A stretch of DNA of 64,000 nucleotides from Paucibacter sp. DJ2R-2 (GTDB lineage Bacteria > Pseudomonadota > Gammaproteobacteria > Burkholderiales > Burkholderiaceae_C), in the NCBI RefSeq assembly GCF_025717675.1, contig NZ_JAJIRT010000001.1, positions 372,001 through 436,000 on the forward strand, given 5' to 3'. Position numbers and translations under genes: made by a program. Shown here piece after piece: positions 36,441 to 45,986 of this stretch; the first letter of the stretch is position 1, and the number at the start of each line of letters is the position of its first letter. The notes beneath the pieces were generated by a model. The model was not told where the DNA came from and made no database searches. It saw only the letters and a list, made by a program, of their open reading frames with translations.

Positions 36441-36884
36441 TCAGTTGACGGACAACACCACCTTGACGCTGGCGTCCACGGCCGATTTCTCGATGTAGCC
36501 GATGGCGTCGACATTGCTCGCCACGAACTTGCGGATTTCGACTGAACTGGTCATGGCGCGTGGCGGTGTGCCCTTGCCAGAGAAGGTCAGGCGCGACCAG
36601 GCGGCCTTGACCTGGGAGCTCGATTTGCCGGCCACCTTGGCATAGAACTCCTCGTACAGCGGCCCGGCCTCCTGCTGATCCACCGGTGCGGCGGTCGCGC
36701 CCGAAGGCATGACGCTGGACTTGCCCAGGAACAGCGCGCTGACCTGCTCGGCGCTCATATTGGCGACCGGGTTCTTGGGGTTGACGATGATGACCATCTC
36801 GGCCCAGGCGCTCGCCAGGCTGAAGCTCAAAAGCAGGCCGGCGATGGTGCGTGTGGCGGTGCGTGTCAGGACGGTGTTTGTCAT
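36441..36884 (-). CDS. PstS-like periplasmic phosphate-binding domain protein (short)
   Basis: The 147-residue product has a signal peptide (about 1-29) and one lobe-like region of the PBP-like (PstS) fold: VIIVNPKNPVANMSAEQVSALFLGK, then FSGKGTPPRAMTSSVEIRKFV and IGYIEKSAV. Such short proteins often follow a porin gene and may take part in phosphate uptake or sensing. The ATG at 36884 is preceded by GGAGAAC. It lies 34 bp after the porin-like gene, in one operon. Confidence 0.82.
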   Translation of the reverse strand: MTNTVLTRTATRTIAGLLLSFSLASAWAEMVIIVNPKNPVANMSAEQVSALFLGKSSVMPSGATAAPVDQQEAGPLYEEFYAKVAGKSSSQVKAAWSRLTFSGKGTPPRAMTSSVEIRKFVASNVDAIGYIEKSAVDASVKVVLSVN

Positions 36885-36917
36885 GGTTGTTCTCCGGCGA
36901 AGTGAATCGGGGCAGGC

Positions 36918-38117
36918 TCAGAACACGGTGTCGAGCGAGAGTGTGAGCAGCTTGGAGTTGCCGACGAAATCGAGCGCTGGGCCCGACTTGTCCTTGAAGC
37001 GGTCCCACTGCAGCTTGAGCGCCGTGGCACGGCCCAATTCGTAACGCAGCGACAGGCTCAGGGTGTCATCGCGCTGCACGGTGTCAGGCGCCCAGCGGTT
37101 GGTTTCGCGGTAGCGACCCACGGTCAACATGGGCGTGAACTTGCCAATGCGGTAGCCCACAGCCAGAGCTACACCGTTTGCTTTGTAGGCGAAATCGGAG
37201 CGGTCAAAAATGCTGTACTCCGAGCGCAGCAGCCAGTCCTGCCAGTCGATATTGGCGGCCACACCATAGATCAACTGGGACTGAGCGCGGGTCACCTGCT
37301 CGCGCGTGCCGCTGCTGTGGTCCCACTGGTCGACCTTGTTCTTGATCAGGTTGAAGCGCAGGGTCAGCCAGTCATTGGCCAGCTCCAGGTCGGCGCCGAT
37401 GATGCCCTTCCAGGTGATGTCCTGGCGGCTGTCGTAGTAGATCTTGGCGGCGTCGTTGTCCTTGGTCGCCTCGCGGCCGGCGAACGCGCTGCCGCGCAGC
37501 GACCAATCACCCATCTGCGTGTTGTAAGCGGCTGTGAAGCCATTGAAATTGATCGCCTCCCAGCCATAGACATCTTGCGGCGGGCGGATCCAGTTGTAGG
37601 CATAGCCGACATCCTGGAAGTCCGAGTAATAGAACAGGGGCAGGCGCTTGCGCCCGGCCTGCAAGGTCCAGCTGCTATTGGGTGAGTAGCTCAGATAGGC
37701 CCATTCCAGGCCGGCCTTCAGGCCATCAACATCGCGCACGACCACCTGGCCGGTGGCCGACCATTGCGGGGCAATCTTCCAGGTGCTTTGCAAGCCAAGC
37801 TTGGACTCGGGCGCGGCGCTCCAGGACTTGCTGTAAAGGGCGCCATGGCCGTAATCGGCGATCGCGCAAGGGCAGTCAAAGCGCCCCATCAGCTGGGTTT
37901 GCCGCGAGCCGCTTTGCACGGCGCCCACAGCCAGGGTGCCGAAGCCCTTGAAATCAAATTCCTGGGCTTGAGCGGGCTGCGACAGACCGAGCACCAGCGC
38001 CAGCAAGCCGAGGCCGAACAGGCCCGGCATGGCCATCTTCCAGTACGCCGAAGGAGCTGGCTCCGGCTCGCTGGCAGCTCGTGCGGGAGACGAAGTGTGG
38101 GTAGACGTCAAAGCCAT
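36918..38117 (-). CDS. outer-membrane beta-barrel (porin-like) protein
   Basis: The predicted protein has 399 residues. A hydrophobic signal segment (GLFGLGLLALVLGLSQPAQAQ) is followed by alternating strands typical of an outer-membrane barrel, ending in Phe (LSLDTVF), the signal for outer-membrane assembly. The start is uncertain: ATG 38117 has AAGG upstream but a long leader; ATG codons at 38036 and 38030 give a conventional signal peptide. It is co-directional with the PstS-like gene. The substrate is unknown. Confidence 0.8.
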   Translation of the reverse strand: MALTSTHTSSPARAASEPEPAPSAYWKMAMPGLFGLGLLALVLGLSQPAQAQEFDFKGFGTLAVGAVQSGSRQTQLMGRFDCPCAIADYGHGALYSKSWSAAPESKLGLQSTWKIAPQWSATGQVVVRDVDGLKAGLEWAYLSYSPNSSWTLQAGRKRLPLFYYSDFQDVGYAYNWIRPPQDVYGWEAINFNGFTAAYNTQMGDWSLRGSAFAGREATKDNDAAKIYYDSRQDITWKGIIGADLELANDWLTLRFNLIKNKVDQWDHSSGTREQVTRAQSQLIYGVAANIDWQDWLLRSEYSIFDRSDFAYKANGVALAVGYRIGKFTPMLTVGRYRETNRWAPDTVQRDDTLSLSLRYELGRATALKLQWDRFKDKSGPALDFVGNSKLLTLSLDTVF

Positions 38118-38370
38118 GACTGCCCTTTCAAGACGGTCTGAGCGCGCGAACATCACACACTCGCCCTCCACTCCCGCCGTCAAGCCTGGCTCACAGCCTA
38201 GGCTGCGGCTCGGGTCGATGTCTGCGCATCGCCGTGGATCAACGGTTCGCGGCCAGTATTGCAAACCATTGCAAACAGAAGCTTACAGACGGCATCGGCG
38301 CCACAAACAGCAGCCATGAATCGCCAACTCATGCACACAAGTGCGCGGAAACAGCGATGGTGTGCCCGCC

Positions 38371-38745
38371 TCAGTAGCGTTCCACCGAGGCAACGACGCG
38401 TTGCGGTGGCTCGTAGTCGCTGGGCCAGAAGTCGCAGACTTCGGTGATCAAGCCCCCCTGCAACTCGAAAAAGGAAATGCCGGTTTCGCGGCCACGCTCG
38501 GTCAGGAAGTCGATCACCGTGACGGCGCGCTGCGCATCGACGATGCAGCGCGTGACCTCGGCCCGCCAGGCCTCGGGCCAGGTGCGGAAGAACTCGACGA
38601 AGTGCTGGCGGCCGCGAATTCGCTCGCGCGTTTGCGGCACCAGATAGACCATATCCGGGCTCAGCAAGGCTTCGAAGGCGGGCCAGTCGCCGGCATTGGC
38701 GGTGGCCCAGAAACGGCGGATCAGTTCTTCTTTCGCGGCGCTCAT
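38371..38745 (-). CDS. nuclear transport factor 2-like (SnoaL-type) protein
   Basis: The 124-residue protein has the NTF2-like cone fold features: a helical start (KEELIRRFWATANAGDWPAFEALLSPDMVY) and the strand pairs ending FFELQGGLITEVCDFWPSDYEPP. The fold is used by small isomerases and dehydratases; no function can be named. It stands alone with the MFS gene downstream. Confidence 0.82.
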   Translation of the reverse strand: MSAAKEELIRRFWATANAGDWPAFEALLSPDMVYLVPQTRERIRGRQHFVEFFRTWPEAWRAEVTRCIVDAQRAVTVIDFLTERGRETGISFFELQGGLITEVCDFWPSDYEPPQRVVASVERY

Positions 38746-38793
38746 GGCGGCCTCCTGCTTACATGGTTGGCGCGCGCATGATACTGGATGAAA

Positions 38794-39981
38794 TCACAGC
38801 CTCCGCTCCAGCCAGATCAGCCGCAAGAGCAGCCCCATACCCAGCATCAGCACCGCAGCCGTCAGCCACAGCGCGCCATGGAAGGAGCCGCTGGCCTGCA
38901 CCCAAACACCGCTGAGCGCCGGCGCGCCGACCTGGGCCAGGCCATAACCCAGGGTCAAGCGGGCCATGGCCTTGCCCGGGTTGGCGGGCGAGCGCCGGCC
39001 GACCAGGGCCAGGGTCAGGCTGACGATGCCGATGAAGGTGGCGCCGTAGAGCAGCGCGCCGCCCAGGGCCGCGGCCAAGCCACCATGCAAGGCCGGCAGC
39101 AGCACACCGATGACCTGCAGGCCGAAGGCCAGCAGCAAGGCCTTGAGCTCGCCGAAGCGCCGCGCCACGCGGTCCCAGGCGAACACCGCCGGCACCGCCG
39201 CCAGGCCCACCAGCAGCCAGGCCCAGGGCCCCTGCCCGCTCAGCAAGGGCTGGCGCTCGACGATGGCCACGGTGAACGTGGCGTTGATGACAAAGCCCCA
39301 GCCAGCGCAAAAGTACATCAGGCCCATCATCCAAAGCCAGGCCCGCGAAGGCAGCACGGCCGGCACGACGCTGGCCGCAGCGGCCGGTGCCACCGACGGC
39401 CGCCAAGCCCAGGCCGGCAGCAGAAAGAGCAGGCCGGCAAAGGCAAAGCCCTGCCACTGCAAGGCCCAGCTGAGGTTCAGGCGGCTCATGCCCATGACGC
39501 CCAGGGCCGAGACCACGATACCCAGGCCCAGGCCCATGAAATGCAGGCCCAGCTCCGGCCGCCGCCCCTGGCGCATCAGCCAGCCCAGCACCAGGCCCGA
39601 ACCCAGCAGCATGCCGGCCGCACCGCACAAGCCGCCCAGATAGCGCGACAGGGCCCAGAGCCAGATATTGGGCGCCATGCCCATGGCCAGGGTGATCAGC
39701 AGGCTCAGGCACAGGCCGGCGCTGTAGAGCCGGTGGCGCAGACGTGCGTCCTCCAGGCGCGCCGCCAACAAGGCCCCACTCATATAGCCGAGGTAGTTGA
39801 TGGCCGCCAGCCAACCGGCCGCCGCATCGCTGAGTCCGGCTTGGGCCTGCATCAGAGGCAGCAAGGGCGTGTAGGCGAAACGCGCCAGGCCGACCGTCAG
39901 CACCAGACCGCAAATGCCGCCGGCGATCACCTGGACGGGGTGGAGCTCGCGGGGCGCGGCGGGGGTGGGGCGGTTCGGCAT
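38794..39981 (-). CDS. MFS transporter, YbfB/YjiJ family
   Basis: The 395-residue inner-membrane protein has about twelve hydrophobic helices of the major facilitator superfamily. The N-terminus (GGICGLVLTVGLARFAYTPLLPLM) matches the YbfB/YjiJ subgroup. The substrate is unknown. The ATG at 39981 is the likely start; the frame is open upstream but runs into the divergent gene region. Confidence 0.87.
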   Translation of the reverse strand: MPNRPTPAAPRELHPVQVIAGGICGLVLTVGLARFAYTPLLPLMQAQAGLSDAAAGWLAAINYLGYMSGALLAARLEDARLRHRLYSAGLCLSLLITLAMGMAPNIWLWALSRYLGGLCGAAGMLLGSGLVLGWLMRQGRRPELGLHFMGLGLGIVVSALGVMGMSRLNLSWALQWQGFAFAGLLFLLPAWAWRPSVAPAAAASVVPAVLPSRAWLWMMGLMYFCAGWGFVINATFTVAIVERQPLLSGQGPWAWLLVGLAAVPAVFAWDRVARRFGELKALLLAFGLQVIGVLLPALHGGLAAALGGALLYGATFIGIVSLTLALVGRRSPANPGKAMARLTLGYGLAQVGAPALSGVWVQASGSFHGALWLTAAVLMLGMGLLLRLIWLERRL

Positions 39982-40078
39982 GGGGCCAAGCGTAATCGAG
40001 GACAAGCCCCCAGCACCGGTCGCCTCTTGTTTATTGCCGCGGCAGGCCCATGTGCACTGGACACCCACCGTGCCCGCC

Positions 40079-40930
40079 ATGACCTCTGCCCTGCTGCCCC
40101 ACCTGCCCCTGCTCCTCACGCTTGCTGCGGCCCTGGGCCTGATGCTGTGGCTGATCGCCGCACCCTGGCAGCAGCGGCGCCGCCGGGCCGCCTTGCGCGC
40201 CCAGGTGTTTCCGCAGGCCTGGCGCCGCATCCTGCGCCGGCGCCTGCCCTTGCTTCAGCGCCTGCCGGCCGATCTGCAGCTGCGCCTCAAGCAGGAGATG
40301 CAGGTGTTCCTGGCCGAGAAACCCATCATCGGTTGCGCCGGCCTCGAGGTGACGGACGAGATGCGCGTGACCATCGCCGCCCAGGCCTGCCTGCCCCTGC
40401 TGGGCGCGCGCCGCGGCTATTACCCGCAGCTCAAGCAGGTGCTGCTCTACCCGGGCGCCTTCATGGTCGACCGCCTGCACCAGGCGCCCGGCCTGGCCGA
40501 AGTGCAGATGGAGCAGCGCCGCGCCCTGGCCGGCGAGAGCTGGGTGCAGGGTCAGGTCTTGCTCTCCTGGCAGGATGTGCTGGCCGGCGCCATGGACCCG
40601 GACGACGGCCGCAATGTCGTCATCCATGAATTCGCCCACCAGCTCGATCAGGCCAAGGGCTATGCCAATGGCGCGCCGGCACTGCCCAGCAAGGCTGCGT
40701 ATCGGCGCTGGTCCACCGTCATGCAAAACGAGTTTGATGCCCTGCGCCAGCGCCTGGCCTGGGGCGAAGCTGGCCTGATCGACGCCTACGGCGCCACCGA
40801 CCCGGCGGAGTTCTTTGCTGTCACCAGCGAGCTGTTTTTCGAGCGGCCCGGTGAACTGGCCAGCGCCCACCCCGAGCTGTACGGCCAGCTGAGCAGCTAT
40901 TACAAGCTCAATCCCTTGAGCTGGCACTGA
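40079..40930 (+). CDS. mtfA: zinc-dependent peptidase MtfA-like
   Basis: The 283-residue protein matches MtfA (M90), with the HEFAH zinc motif (VIHEFAHQLDQ) and downstream FFAVTSELFFERP supplying the glutamate ligand. In E. coli MtfA binds the glucose repressor Mlc and is soluble; this version carries an extra N-terminal membrane helix (about 8-27). ATG 40079 is the likely start. It is divergent from the MFS gene. Confidence 0.9.
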   Translation: MTSALLPHLPLLLTLAAALGLMLWLIAAPWQQRRRRAALRAQVFPQAWRRILRRRLPLLQRLPADLQLRLKQEMQVFLAEKPIIGCAGLEVTDEMRVTIAAQACLPLLGARRGYYPQLKQVLLYPGAFMVDRLHQAPGLAEVQMEQRRALAGESWVQGQVLLSWQDVLAGAMDPDDGRNVVIHEFAHQLDQAKGYANGAPALPSKAAYRRWSTVMQNEFDALRQRLAWGEAGLIDAYGATDPAEFFAVTSELFFERPGELASAHPELYGQLSSYYKLNPLSWH

Positions 40931-40945
40931 GCTGTATTGAAACGA

Positions 40946-41539
40946 TCAGAAGCCCAGTGAGGCCAGCAGGTCGTCCACATCGTCCTGCTGCAGCGCCTTG
41001 TCCGGCGTCTGCACGCCTTCCAGCACCTGGCCGGCCGGGGCTTCGCCCTCGCTCTTGGGCGGGTCGAAATCGGCCAGCAAATGCTCGAGCGGCTTCTCGG
41101 TGCGCTCCAGCATGCCGATCACCTTGTTGATGACCTGGCCGGACAAGTCCTGGAAGCCCTGGGCCATCATGATTTCGGTGTGCAGGGACTTTTCCCGGTC
41201 GGCAAAGCCGGCGGCGGTGGCGGCGTAGGCGGCGCAGAGCTTGAGCATGGCGCGGGCGCGCTCGACGCTCATATCGGGAGAGGCGGCCATGCGGGCCAGG
41301 GATTCGGACAGATCGTGGCCCTGGCGGCGCACCTGCTCGGCGTCCTCCTGAGCGGCATCGACCAGACCCAGCACCGTAGTGGCGGCCTGCTCGGTCATCT
41401 GGCGCACGTAAGCCAGACGCTCGCAAGCATCGGGCAGCTCCTGCACCACTTTCTGCAGCACCACGGCCGGGTGTTCCGTGCCGTGATATCCCGTCTGTTG
41501 ATGCGTGGAGGTCTCGGCCCCCGATCCAACAACTGCCAT
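40946..41539 (-). CDS. cheZ: chemotaxis protein phosphatase CheZ
   Basis: CheZ removes phosphate from CheY-P in flagellar chemotaxis. The 197-residue product has the long helical hairpin with the catalytic glutamine context (AQGFQDLSGQVINKVI) and the C-terminal CheY-binding peptide DDVDDLLASLGF. The start at 41539 gives a normal length. No other chemotaxis or flagellar gene is in this window, so cheZ is separated from the usual cheY-cheZ pair. Confidence 0.9.
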   Translation of the reverse strand: MAVVGSGAETSTHQQTGYHGTEHPAVVLQKVVQELPDACERLAYVRQMTEQAATTVLGLVDAAQEDAEQVRRQGHDLSESLARMAASPDMSVERARAMLKLCAAYAATAAGFADREKSLHTEIMMAQGFQDLSGQVINKVIGMLERTEKPLEHLLADFDPPKSEGEAPAGQVLEGVQTPDKALQQDDVDDLLASLGF

Positions 41540-41719
41540 GCAGCGACTCCCTAGACCCTTGAAAACCACCCTGGGGCGGCGTGCGCACATCACCTTATCG
41601 GCAGCGCGGTCGGAAATAGTAGCGTTTGAGGCACGCCTCGGCCAGATTTCCACCCTCAAGCCACGGGCGCAGGCGCAAAGATGCCGAAAAAAGTGGAGTT
41701 GCTCGCGGCTCCATCGGCC

Positions 41720-42418
41720 TCAACCCCACAGATCCAAGGGCGGCTCCCGGGTCACGGCGCGCAGGATGTCGCTGCGCGAGATGAAGCCCAGCAGTTCGCC
41801 GGCGTCATTCATGACCGGCAGGCCGGGCAGGCGCAGGTCCAGCAAGGCTTGCGCCACTTCGCGCAGCGGCGTGTCGGGCCGGGCCGCAGGCACCGGCGTC
41901 CACATCACGTCGCCGACCGGCCGCTCGAACCAACCCGCCCAGGCCGCGCCATCCTGCAAGGCGCTGGGGATGGGCAGCAGGTCGGCGCGCAGCAAGAGCC
42001 CGACCAGGCGCTGTTGGCGGTTCAGCACCGGCGCCTGGCCAATGCGCGCCCGCGCCAGGATGTCGAGGCCCTGGGCCACCGTGGCCGACACCGGCACCGT
42101 GATCAGCTGCCGGCTCATCAATTGCGCGGTCAGGCTCAGGGCCTGGCGCGTCGAAGCGCCGGCGCCGAGCTGTGCCTGGGTTTGCGAATAAGCCGCCAGC
42201 GCCGCCTGCTGGCGCGGCTCGGGCGTGGCCAGCAGGCCGCCAGGCTCGCCCGGCACCGGACCACCCAGCAGCACGCCCGCTTCGGCAGCGGCGCCGGCGT
42301 CGCGCCGCACTGGCTCGACCGCGCGCAAGCGCGCCACCGCCTGCACCGGCCCCAGCTCGCGCAAGCCTTCGAGCGAGCCGCTGAAAATGCGGCCATTGAG
42401 GCCGTAGACGGTCAGCAT
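41720..42418 (-). CDS. CBS-domain pair protein
   Basis: The 232-residue protein has a variable N-terminal region (about 1-95) and two CBS domains: LMSRQLITVPVSATVAQGLD...LVGLLLRADLL and VMWTPVPAARPDTPL...LLGFISRSDILRAV. CBS pairs usually bind adenine nucleotides and regulate another domain, but none is attached here. It starts 13 bp after the diguanylate cyclase stop and is probably co-transcribed with it. Confidence 0.86.
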   Translation of the reverse strand: MLTVYGLNGRIFSGSLEGLRELGPVQAVARLRAVEPVRRDAGAAAEAGVLLGGPVPGEPGGLLATPEPRQQAALAAYSQTQAQLGAGASTRQALSLTAQLMSRQLITVPVSATVAQGLDILARARIGQAPVLNRQQRLVGLLLRADLLPIPSALQDGAAWAGWFERPVGDVMWTPVPAARPDTPLREVAQALLDLRLPGLPVMNDAGELLGFISRSDILRAVTREPPLDLWG

Positions 42419-42431
42419 GGCCGGGCGTCCA

Positions 42432-43622
42432 TCAGTTCGGCGCCAGCAAGGGCGGCGCCACTTCGCAGCGGTTGCGGCCGCTCTGCTTGGCGCGGTACAT
42501 GGCCGAGTCGGCCGCCGCCACGAGGCCGTCGACCGTCACTGCACCGGTGATGACCCCGCCGGCCACGCCGATGCTGATGGTCACCGAAATGCGGTGGGCG
42601 CCCCATTGCGTGGGCGTGGCCTCGACCGCCTGCCGCAGCGCCTCGGCCAGAGTGGCGGCACCCTCGAGGCTGGTGTCGGGCAGCATGAGCAAGAACTCTT
42701 CGCCACCGAAGCGGCCGATCTGGTCCTGAGCGCGCAGGCGGCTCAGCAAGGTGTGGGCGACGCCGCGCAGCACCGCGTCACCGGCTTGGTGGCCATAGCC
42801 GTCGTTGACGCGCTTGAAGTGGTCAATGTCCAGCATCAGCACGCTCAAGTACTGACCCTGGCGCTGCGCCCGCGAGACGGCCATGTGCAGCTGATCGCTG
42901 ATGGCGCGGCGGTTGGACAAACCGGTCAGCATGTCCTTCATGGCCAACTCGAAATTGCGCAACTCAGCGCGCTCCATGGTCATGTAGACAAAGCCGAGCG
43001 AGATGCTGATGACCGCACACAAGGCCACCACAAAAACCATGGTCAGCCAAAGCCGGCCGGCATCATCGTCGTTGCTGGCCATCCAGCCCATGGCGGCCGC
43101 CAGTGAGCGCAGCAGCAGAGAAGCCAGAAGGGCAAAGAAAGCCGTCAGCAGGATGTAGCGGCCGCGACCGTGGCGCGGCATGCGCCGGTCGAGCAGCGAT
43201 CGCAAGATAAAAACGATCTGCAAGGAAAAGGTCAGCGAGCCGGCGACCACACGGGCCGCGTACTGGTCCATCAGCAGCAGGTAGAGCAGCACGATGGCCA
43301 GCACCGGCGCGAACAACTGCAGCTGCACCAGCAGCGGCGGCCCCGCCTGGGTATCGAGCCCATCAAAACGGCGCAAGGCCAGCAGCATCAGGGACAGGGC
43401 CACGCTGTAGGCCACATTGCCGCCGATCACCAGGCTGGCCAACGGCTGCGGGCCCAGCATGGCAAACAAGACATGGCTGCCGGCATAGGCCAACAAGGCC
43501 AAGCCCCAGGCCCAGAGCGCATCACGCGCCGGCTTGCCCCAGGCCATGAAGCAGATCCAGCCCGCCATCAGCAGGGCCACCAGCGTCACCACGGCAAACA
43601 GGGTCGGGACATCCAAACGCAT
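42432..43622 (-). CDS. membrane diguanylate cyclase (GGDEF, GGEEF variant)
   Basis: The 396-residue protein has an N-terminal membrane region of about six to seven helices (1-210) and a GGDEF domain. The active site is GGEEF (306-310) and an inhibitory I-site RxxD (RAQD) lies five residues before it, so c-di-GMP product inhibition is expected. The domain opens DMLTGLSNRRA. The membrane part may sense a signal. It lies upstream of the CBS protein in the same direction. Confidence 0.92.
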   Translation of the reverse strand: MRLDVPTLFAVVTLVALLMAGWICFMAWGKPARDALWAWGLALLAYAGSHVLFAMLGPQPLASLVIGGNVAYSVALSLMLLALRRFDGLDTQAGPPLLVQLQLFAPVLAIVLLYLLLMDQYAARVVAGSLTFSLQIVFILRSLLDRRMPRHGRGRYILLTAFFALLASLLLRSLAAAMGWMASNDDDAGRLWLTMVFVVALCAVISISLGFVYMTMERAELRNFELAMKDMLTGLSNRRAISDQLHMAVSRAQRQGQYLSVLMLDIDHFKRVNDGYGHQAGDAVLRGVAHTLLSRLRAQDQIGRFGGEEFLLMLPDTSLEGAATLAEALRQAVEATPTQWGAHRISVTISIGVAGGVITGAVTVDGLVAAADSAMYRAKQSGRNRCEVAPPLLAPN

Positions 43623-43691
43623 GCCGGATTCTAGGCATGGGCCCGAGCGCCGCCGGGCCTGAATTTGCCGGCGCGCCGCCGCTGTGCAGAA

Positions 43692-44552
43692 TCAGTCGGC
43701 CAGCAAGCGGCGCAGCTCGGCCAGCAGCGCCTCGGGTTGGCGCCCGGCTTGCGCGGCCAGTTCGATCTGGCGGCTCAGCAGCTCGCGGTAGAAGTGGCCG
43801 TGCGCGGCGCCCAGGCCATCCAGGGCCTGCAGGTGCGCACGCAGCACGCCGGCATCGCCACGCGCCACCGGGCCCGACAAGGCGCCAGCCAGGCCGCGCG
43901 CCTCGGCCGCATCCAGCGTGCCGCGCGCCAGCGGCAGCAGCGCCGGCAAGGCGGCTTCCGCCGGCAGGCCGATGGCCGCCCAGACCTGCTGCGCCTCGGC
44001 CAGCACGGCCAGCAGGCTGCTGGCGGCCAGATTGGCGGCCGCGTGGTAGGCCGCCCGCGTACCCGGGCGCAAATGCATGGGCGTCATCCCCAGGGCCGCG
44101 GCCAGCCCGTGCAGACGTTCGCTCAGGCCCGCGTCCATCGCCTCGATGCACACCGTGCTGCCGGCCAGCAGGCGCGCTGCACGGGCAGGGTCGGAAAAAA
44201 TCTGCAGCGGGTGAAAGCCGCCGACGGCCGCGCCCGCTCGCTCGGCCGGCGCCAAAGCCGACAGTTCGGTGGCCCCGCTGCAATGGGCCACCGCTTGGCC
44301 GACACGCCAGGGCAGCGCTGAGGCCAGTGTCGCGATGGCGTCGTCGCTGACCGTCAGCAGCACCAGATCGGCCGCGGACACGGCCGCCTCGGGCGACAGC
44401 GCCTGGCAGCCCGGCAGCTGCAGGGTCAGGTCTTGCGCGGCGCTGTGCTGGCGGCTGGCCACGGCCACCACGCGCTGCCCGGCCGCAGCCCAGGCCGGCG
44501 CCAGGGTGCGCGCCAGGCGGCCGGCGCCGATGAAAGCGATGCGCTCAAACAT
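43692..44552 (-). CDS. Rossmann-like and DUF2520 domain protein
   Basis: The 286-residue product has an N-terminal dinucleotide-binding fold (IAFIGAGRLARTLA, residues about 5-18) similar to ProC or ketopantoate reductases and a DUF2520-type helical C-terminus with AHCSGATELSAL and GGFHPLQIF. It is a putative oxidoreductase of unknown substrate. Start at ATG 44552; the frame is open upstream without sense. Confidence 0.85.
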   Translation of the reverse strand: MFERIAFIGAGRLARTLAPAWAAAGQRVVAVASRQHSAAQDLTLQLPGCQALSPEAAVSAADLVLLTVSDDAIATLASALPWRVGQAVAHCSGATELSALAPAERAGAAVGGFHPLQIFSDPARAARLLAGSTVCIEAMDAGLSERLHGLAAALGMTPMHLRPGTRAAYHAAANLAASSLLAVLAEAQQVWAAIGLPAEAALPALLPLARGTLDAAEARGLAGALSGPVARGDAGVLRAHLQALDGLGAAHGHFYRELLSRQIELAAQAGRQPEALLAELRRLLAD

Positions 44553-44587
44553 GGGCGTGGCCGGCGGGGCGCTCACCGTGGCAAGCC

Positions 44588-45412
44588 TCAGGGCTTGACG
44601 AACTTGAGCGTCATGCGGTCGCTCTCGCCGATGGCCTCGAAACGGGCGCGATCCTTGTCCTTGAGGCCGAAGGTCGGCGGCAGGGACCAAACGCCGCCTT
44701 CATGGTCGGCCGTGTCCTTGGGGTTGGCGTTGACTTCGGAGCTGGCGGCCAGCTTGAAGCCAGCGTTCTCGGCCAGCTTGATCACATAGGCCTGGTGCAC
44801 ATAGCCGCTCGAAGCCTTGGCGTCCTGCTCCTGGGCGACCGGGCGGCGGTGCTCGACCACGCCGAACACGCCGCCGGGCTTGAGCGCGGCGAAGGCGCTG
44901 TTGAACACGGCCTGAGCCTTGCCCTCGCCGGCCGAGATCCAGTTGTGCACATTGCGGAAGGTCAGCACCAGGTCGGCCGAGGCCGGCTTGGCGTAGTCGA
45001 ACTTGCCGGCGCCGGGCGCGAACACGCTGACCTGCACCTTGTCATAGACGGCCGGCAGCGCTTCCAGCTTGGCCTTCATGCGGGCGGCGCTGCGCTGGAA
45101 GTAAGCCTGCTCGGAGGCCGGGTCATCGCCGGCCAGGATCAGCTGGCCCTTGTCGCGCAGATAGGGCGCCAGGATTTCCGTGTACCAGCCGCCGCCGGGC
45201 GAGAGCTCGACCACGGTCTGGCCCGGCTTGATGCCGAAGAAGCTCAGGGTCTCGTAAGGGTGGCGGGCGCCGTCTCGGACCACATTGGCCGGTGTGCGAT
45301 GGGGGCTGGCGATGGCGGCCTTCAAAGCCTCATCGGCCTGGGCCGGCAGGGCACTCATCAGGGCCGCACAGGCGGCCAGCGCCAGGGTCAGTTTCTTGGT
45401 CATCGTCGTCAT
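44588..45412 (-). CDS. exported class I SAM-dependent methyltransferase-like protein
   Basis: The 274-residue protein has a signal peptide (about 1-26, ending LPAQA) followed by a methyltransferase fold: VVELSPGGGWYTEILAPYL as SAM motif I, then DLVLTFRNVHNW and FGVVEHR. Similar signal-bearing methyltransferases are common in proteobacteria, but SAM is not known to be abundant in the periplasm, so the real reaction is unclear. ATG 45412 is the start; 45403 is also possible. Confidence 0.85.
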   Translation of the reverse strand: MTTMTKKLTLALAACAALMSALPAQADEALKAAIASPHRTPANVVRDGARHPYETLSFFGIKPGQTVVELSPGGGWYTEILAPYLRDKGQLILAGDDPASEQAYFQRSAARMKAKLEALPAVYDKVQVSVFAPGAGKFDYAKPASADLVLTFRNVHNWISAGEGKAQAVFNSAFAALKPGGVFGVVEHRRPVAQEQDAKASSGYVHQAYVIKLAENAGFKLAASSEVNANPKDTADHEGGVWSLPPTFGLKDKDRARFEAIGESDRMTLKFVKP

Positions 45413-45586
45413 GGCAATTTTCCCGTTGAGGCAGTGAATGTGCTTGCAATTCGGTCGTGGCCCGATTGGGCCGGCGACAGTATGGCTTGCCCGCCGCACC
45501 CGTGCTGGAAGCCATGGCCCAGGCCGCACCGCTGAAGCACTCGGTTACAGTGTTGCGCCATTCGCACGACTCCGAGACTCTCAATC

Positions 45587-45931
45587 ATGTCCACGCCTCC
45601 CGCCTGTCCCCAGTGCACCCTCGAAAACACCTACACCGACGGTGGGCAGTTCATTTGCCCCGACTGCGGCTACGAGTGGGCGGCCGAAAACGCTGCCACT
45701 GAGGAACAGGGCGAAGGTACCAAGGTGGTGCGCGACGCCAACGGCCAACCCCTGGCCGATGGCGACAGCGTCATCCTGATCAAGGACCTCAAGGTCAAAG
45801 GCTCCTCCATCACCCTGAAAAAAGGCAGCAAGGCCAAGGGCATTCGCTTGGTCGACGGCGACCACGATGTCGATTGCAAGATTGATGGGGTGAGCCTGAT
45901 GCTGAAGTCCGAGTTTCTCAAAAAGGCTTAA
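45587..45931 (+). CDS. yjdM: zinc-ribbon protein YjdM (PhnA family)
   Basis: The 114-residue protein starts with a zinc ribbon (CPQC...CPDCGYEW, residues about 8-32) and continues with the PhnA domain ([28 protein letters not shown]). Despite the old name PhnA, the family is not shown to be phosphonoacetate hydrolase. Length and motifs are normal. Confidence 0.93.
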   Translation: MSTPPACPQCTLENTYTDGGQFICPDCGYEWAAENAATEEQGEGTKVVRDANGQPLADGDSVILIKDLKVKGSSITLKKGSKAKGIRLVDGDHDVDCKIDGVSLMLKSEFLKKA

Positions 45932-45986
45932 GCGCTTGCTCTTACCCCAGCATCCAGCAGCAGTTCCAAGCAGTACTTAGAAAGCC

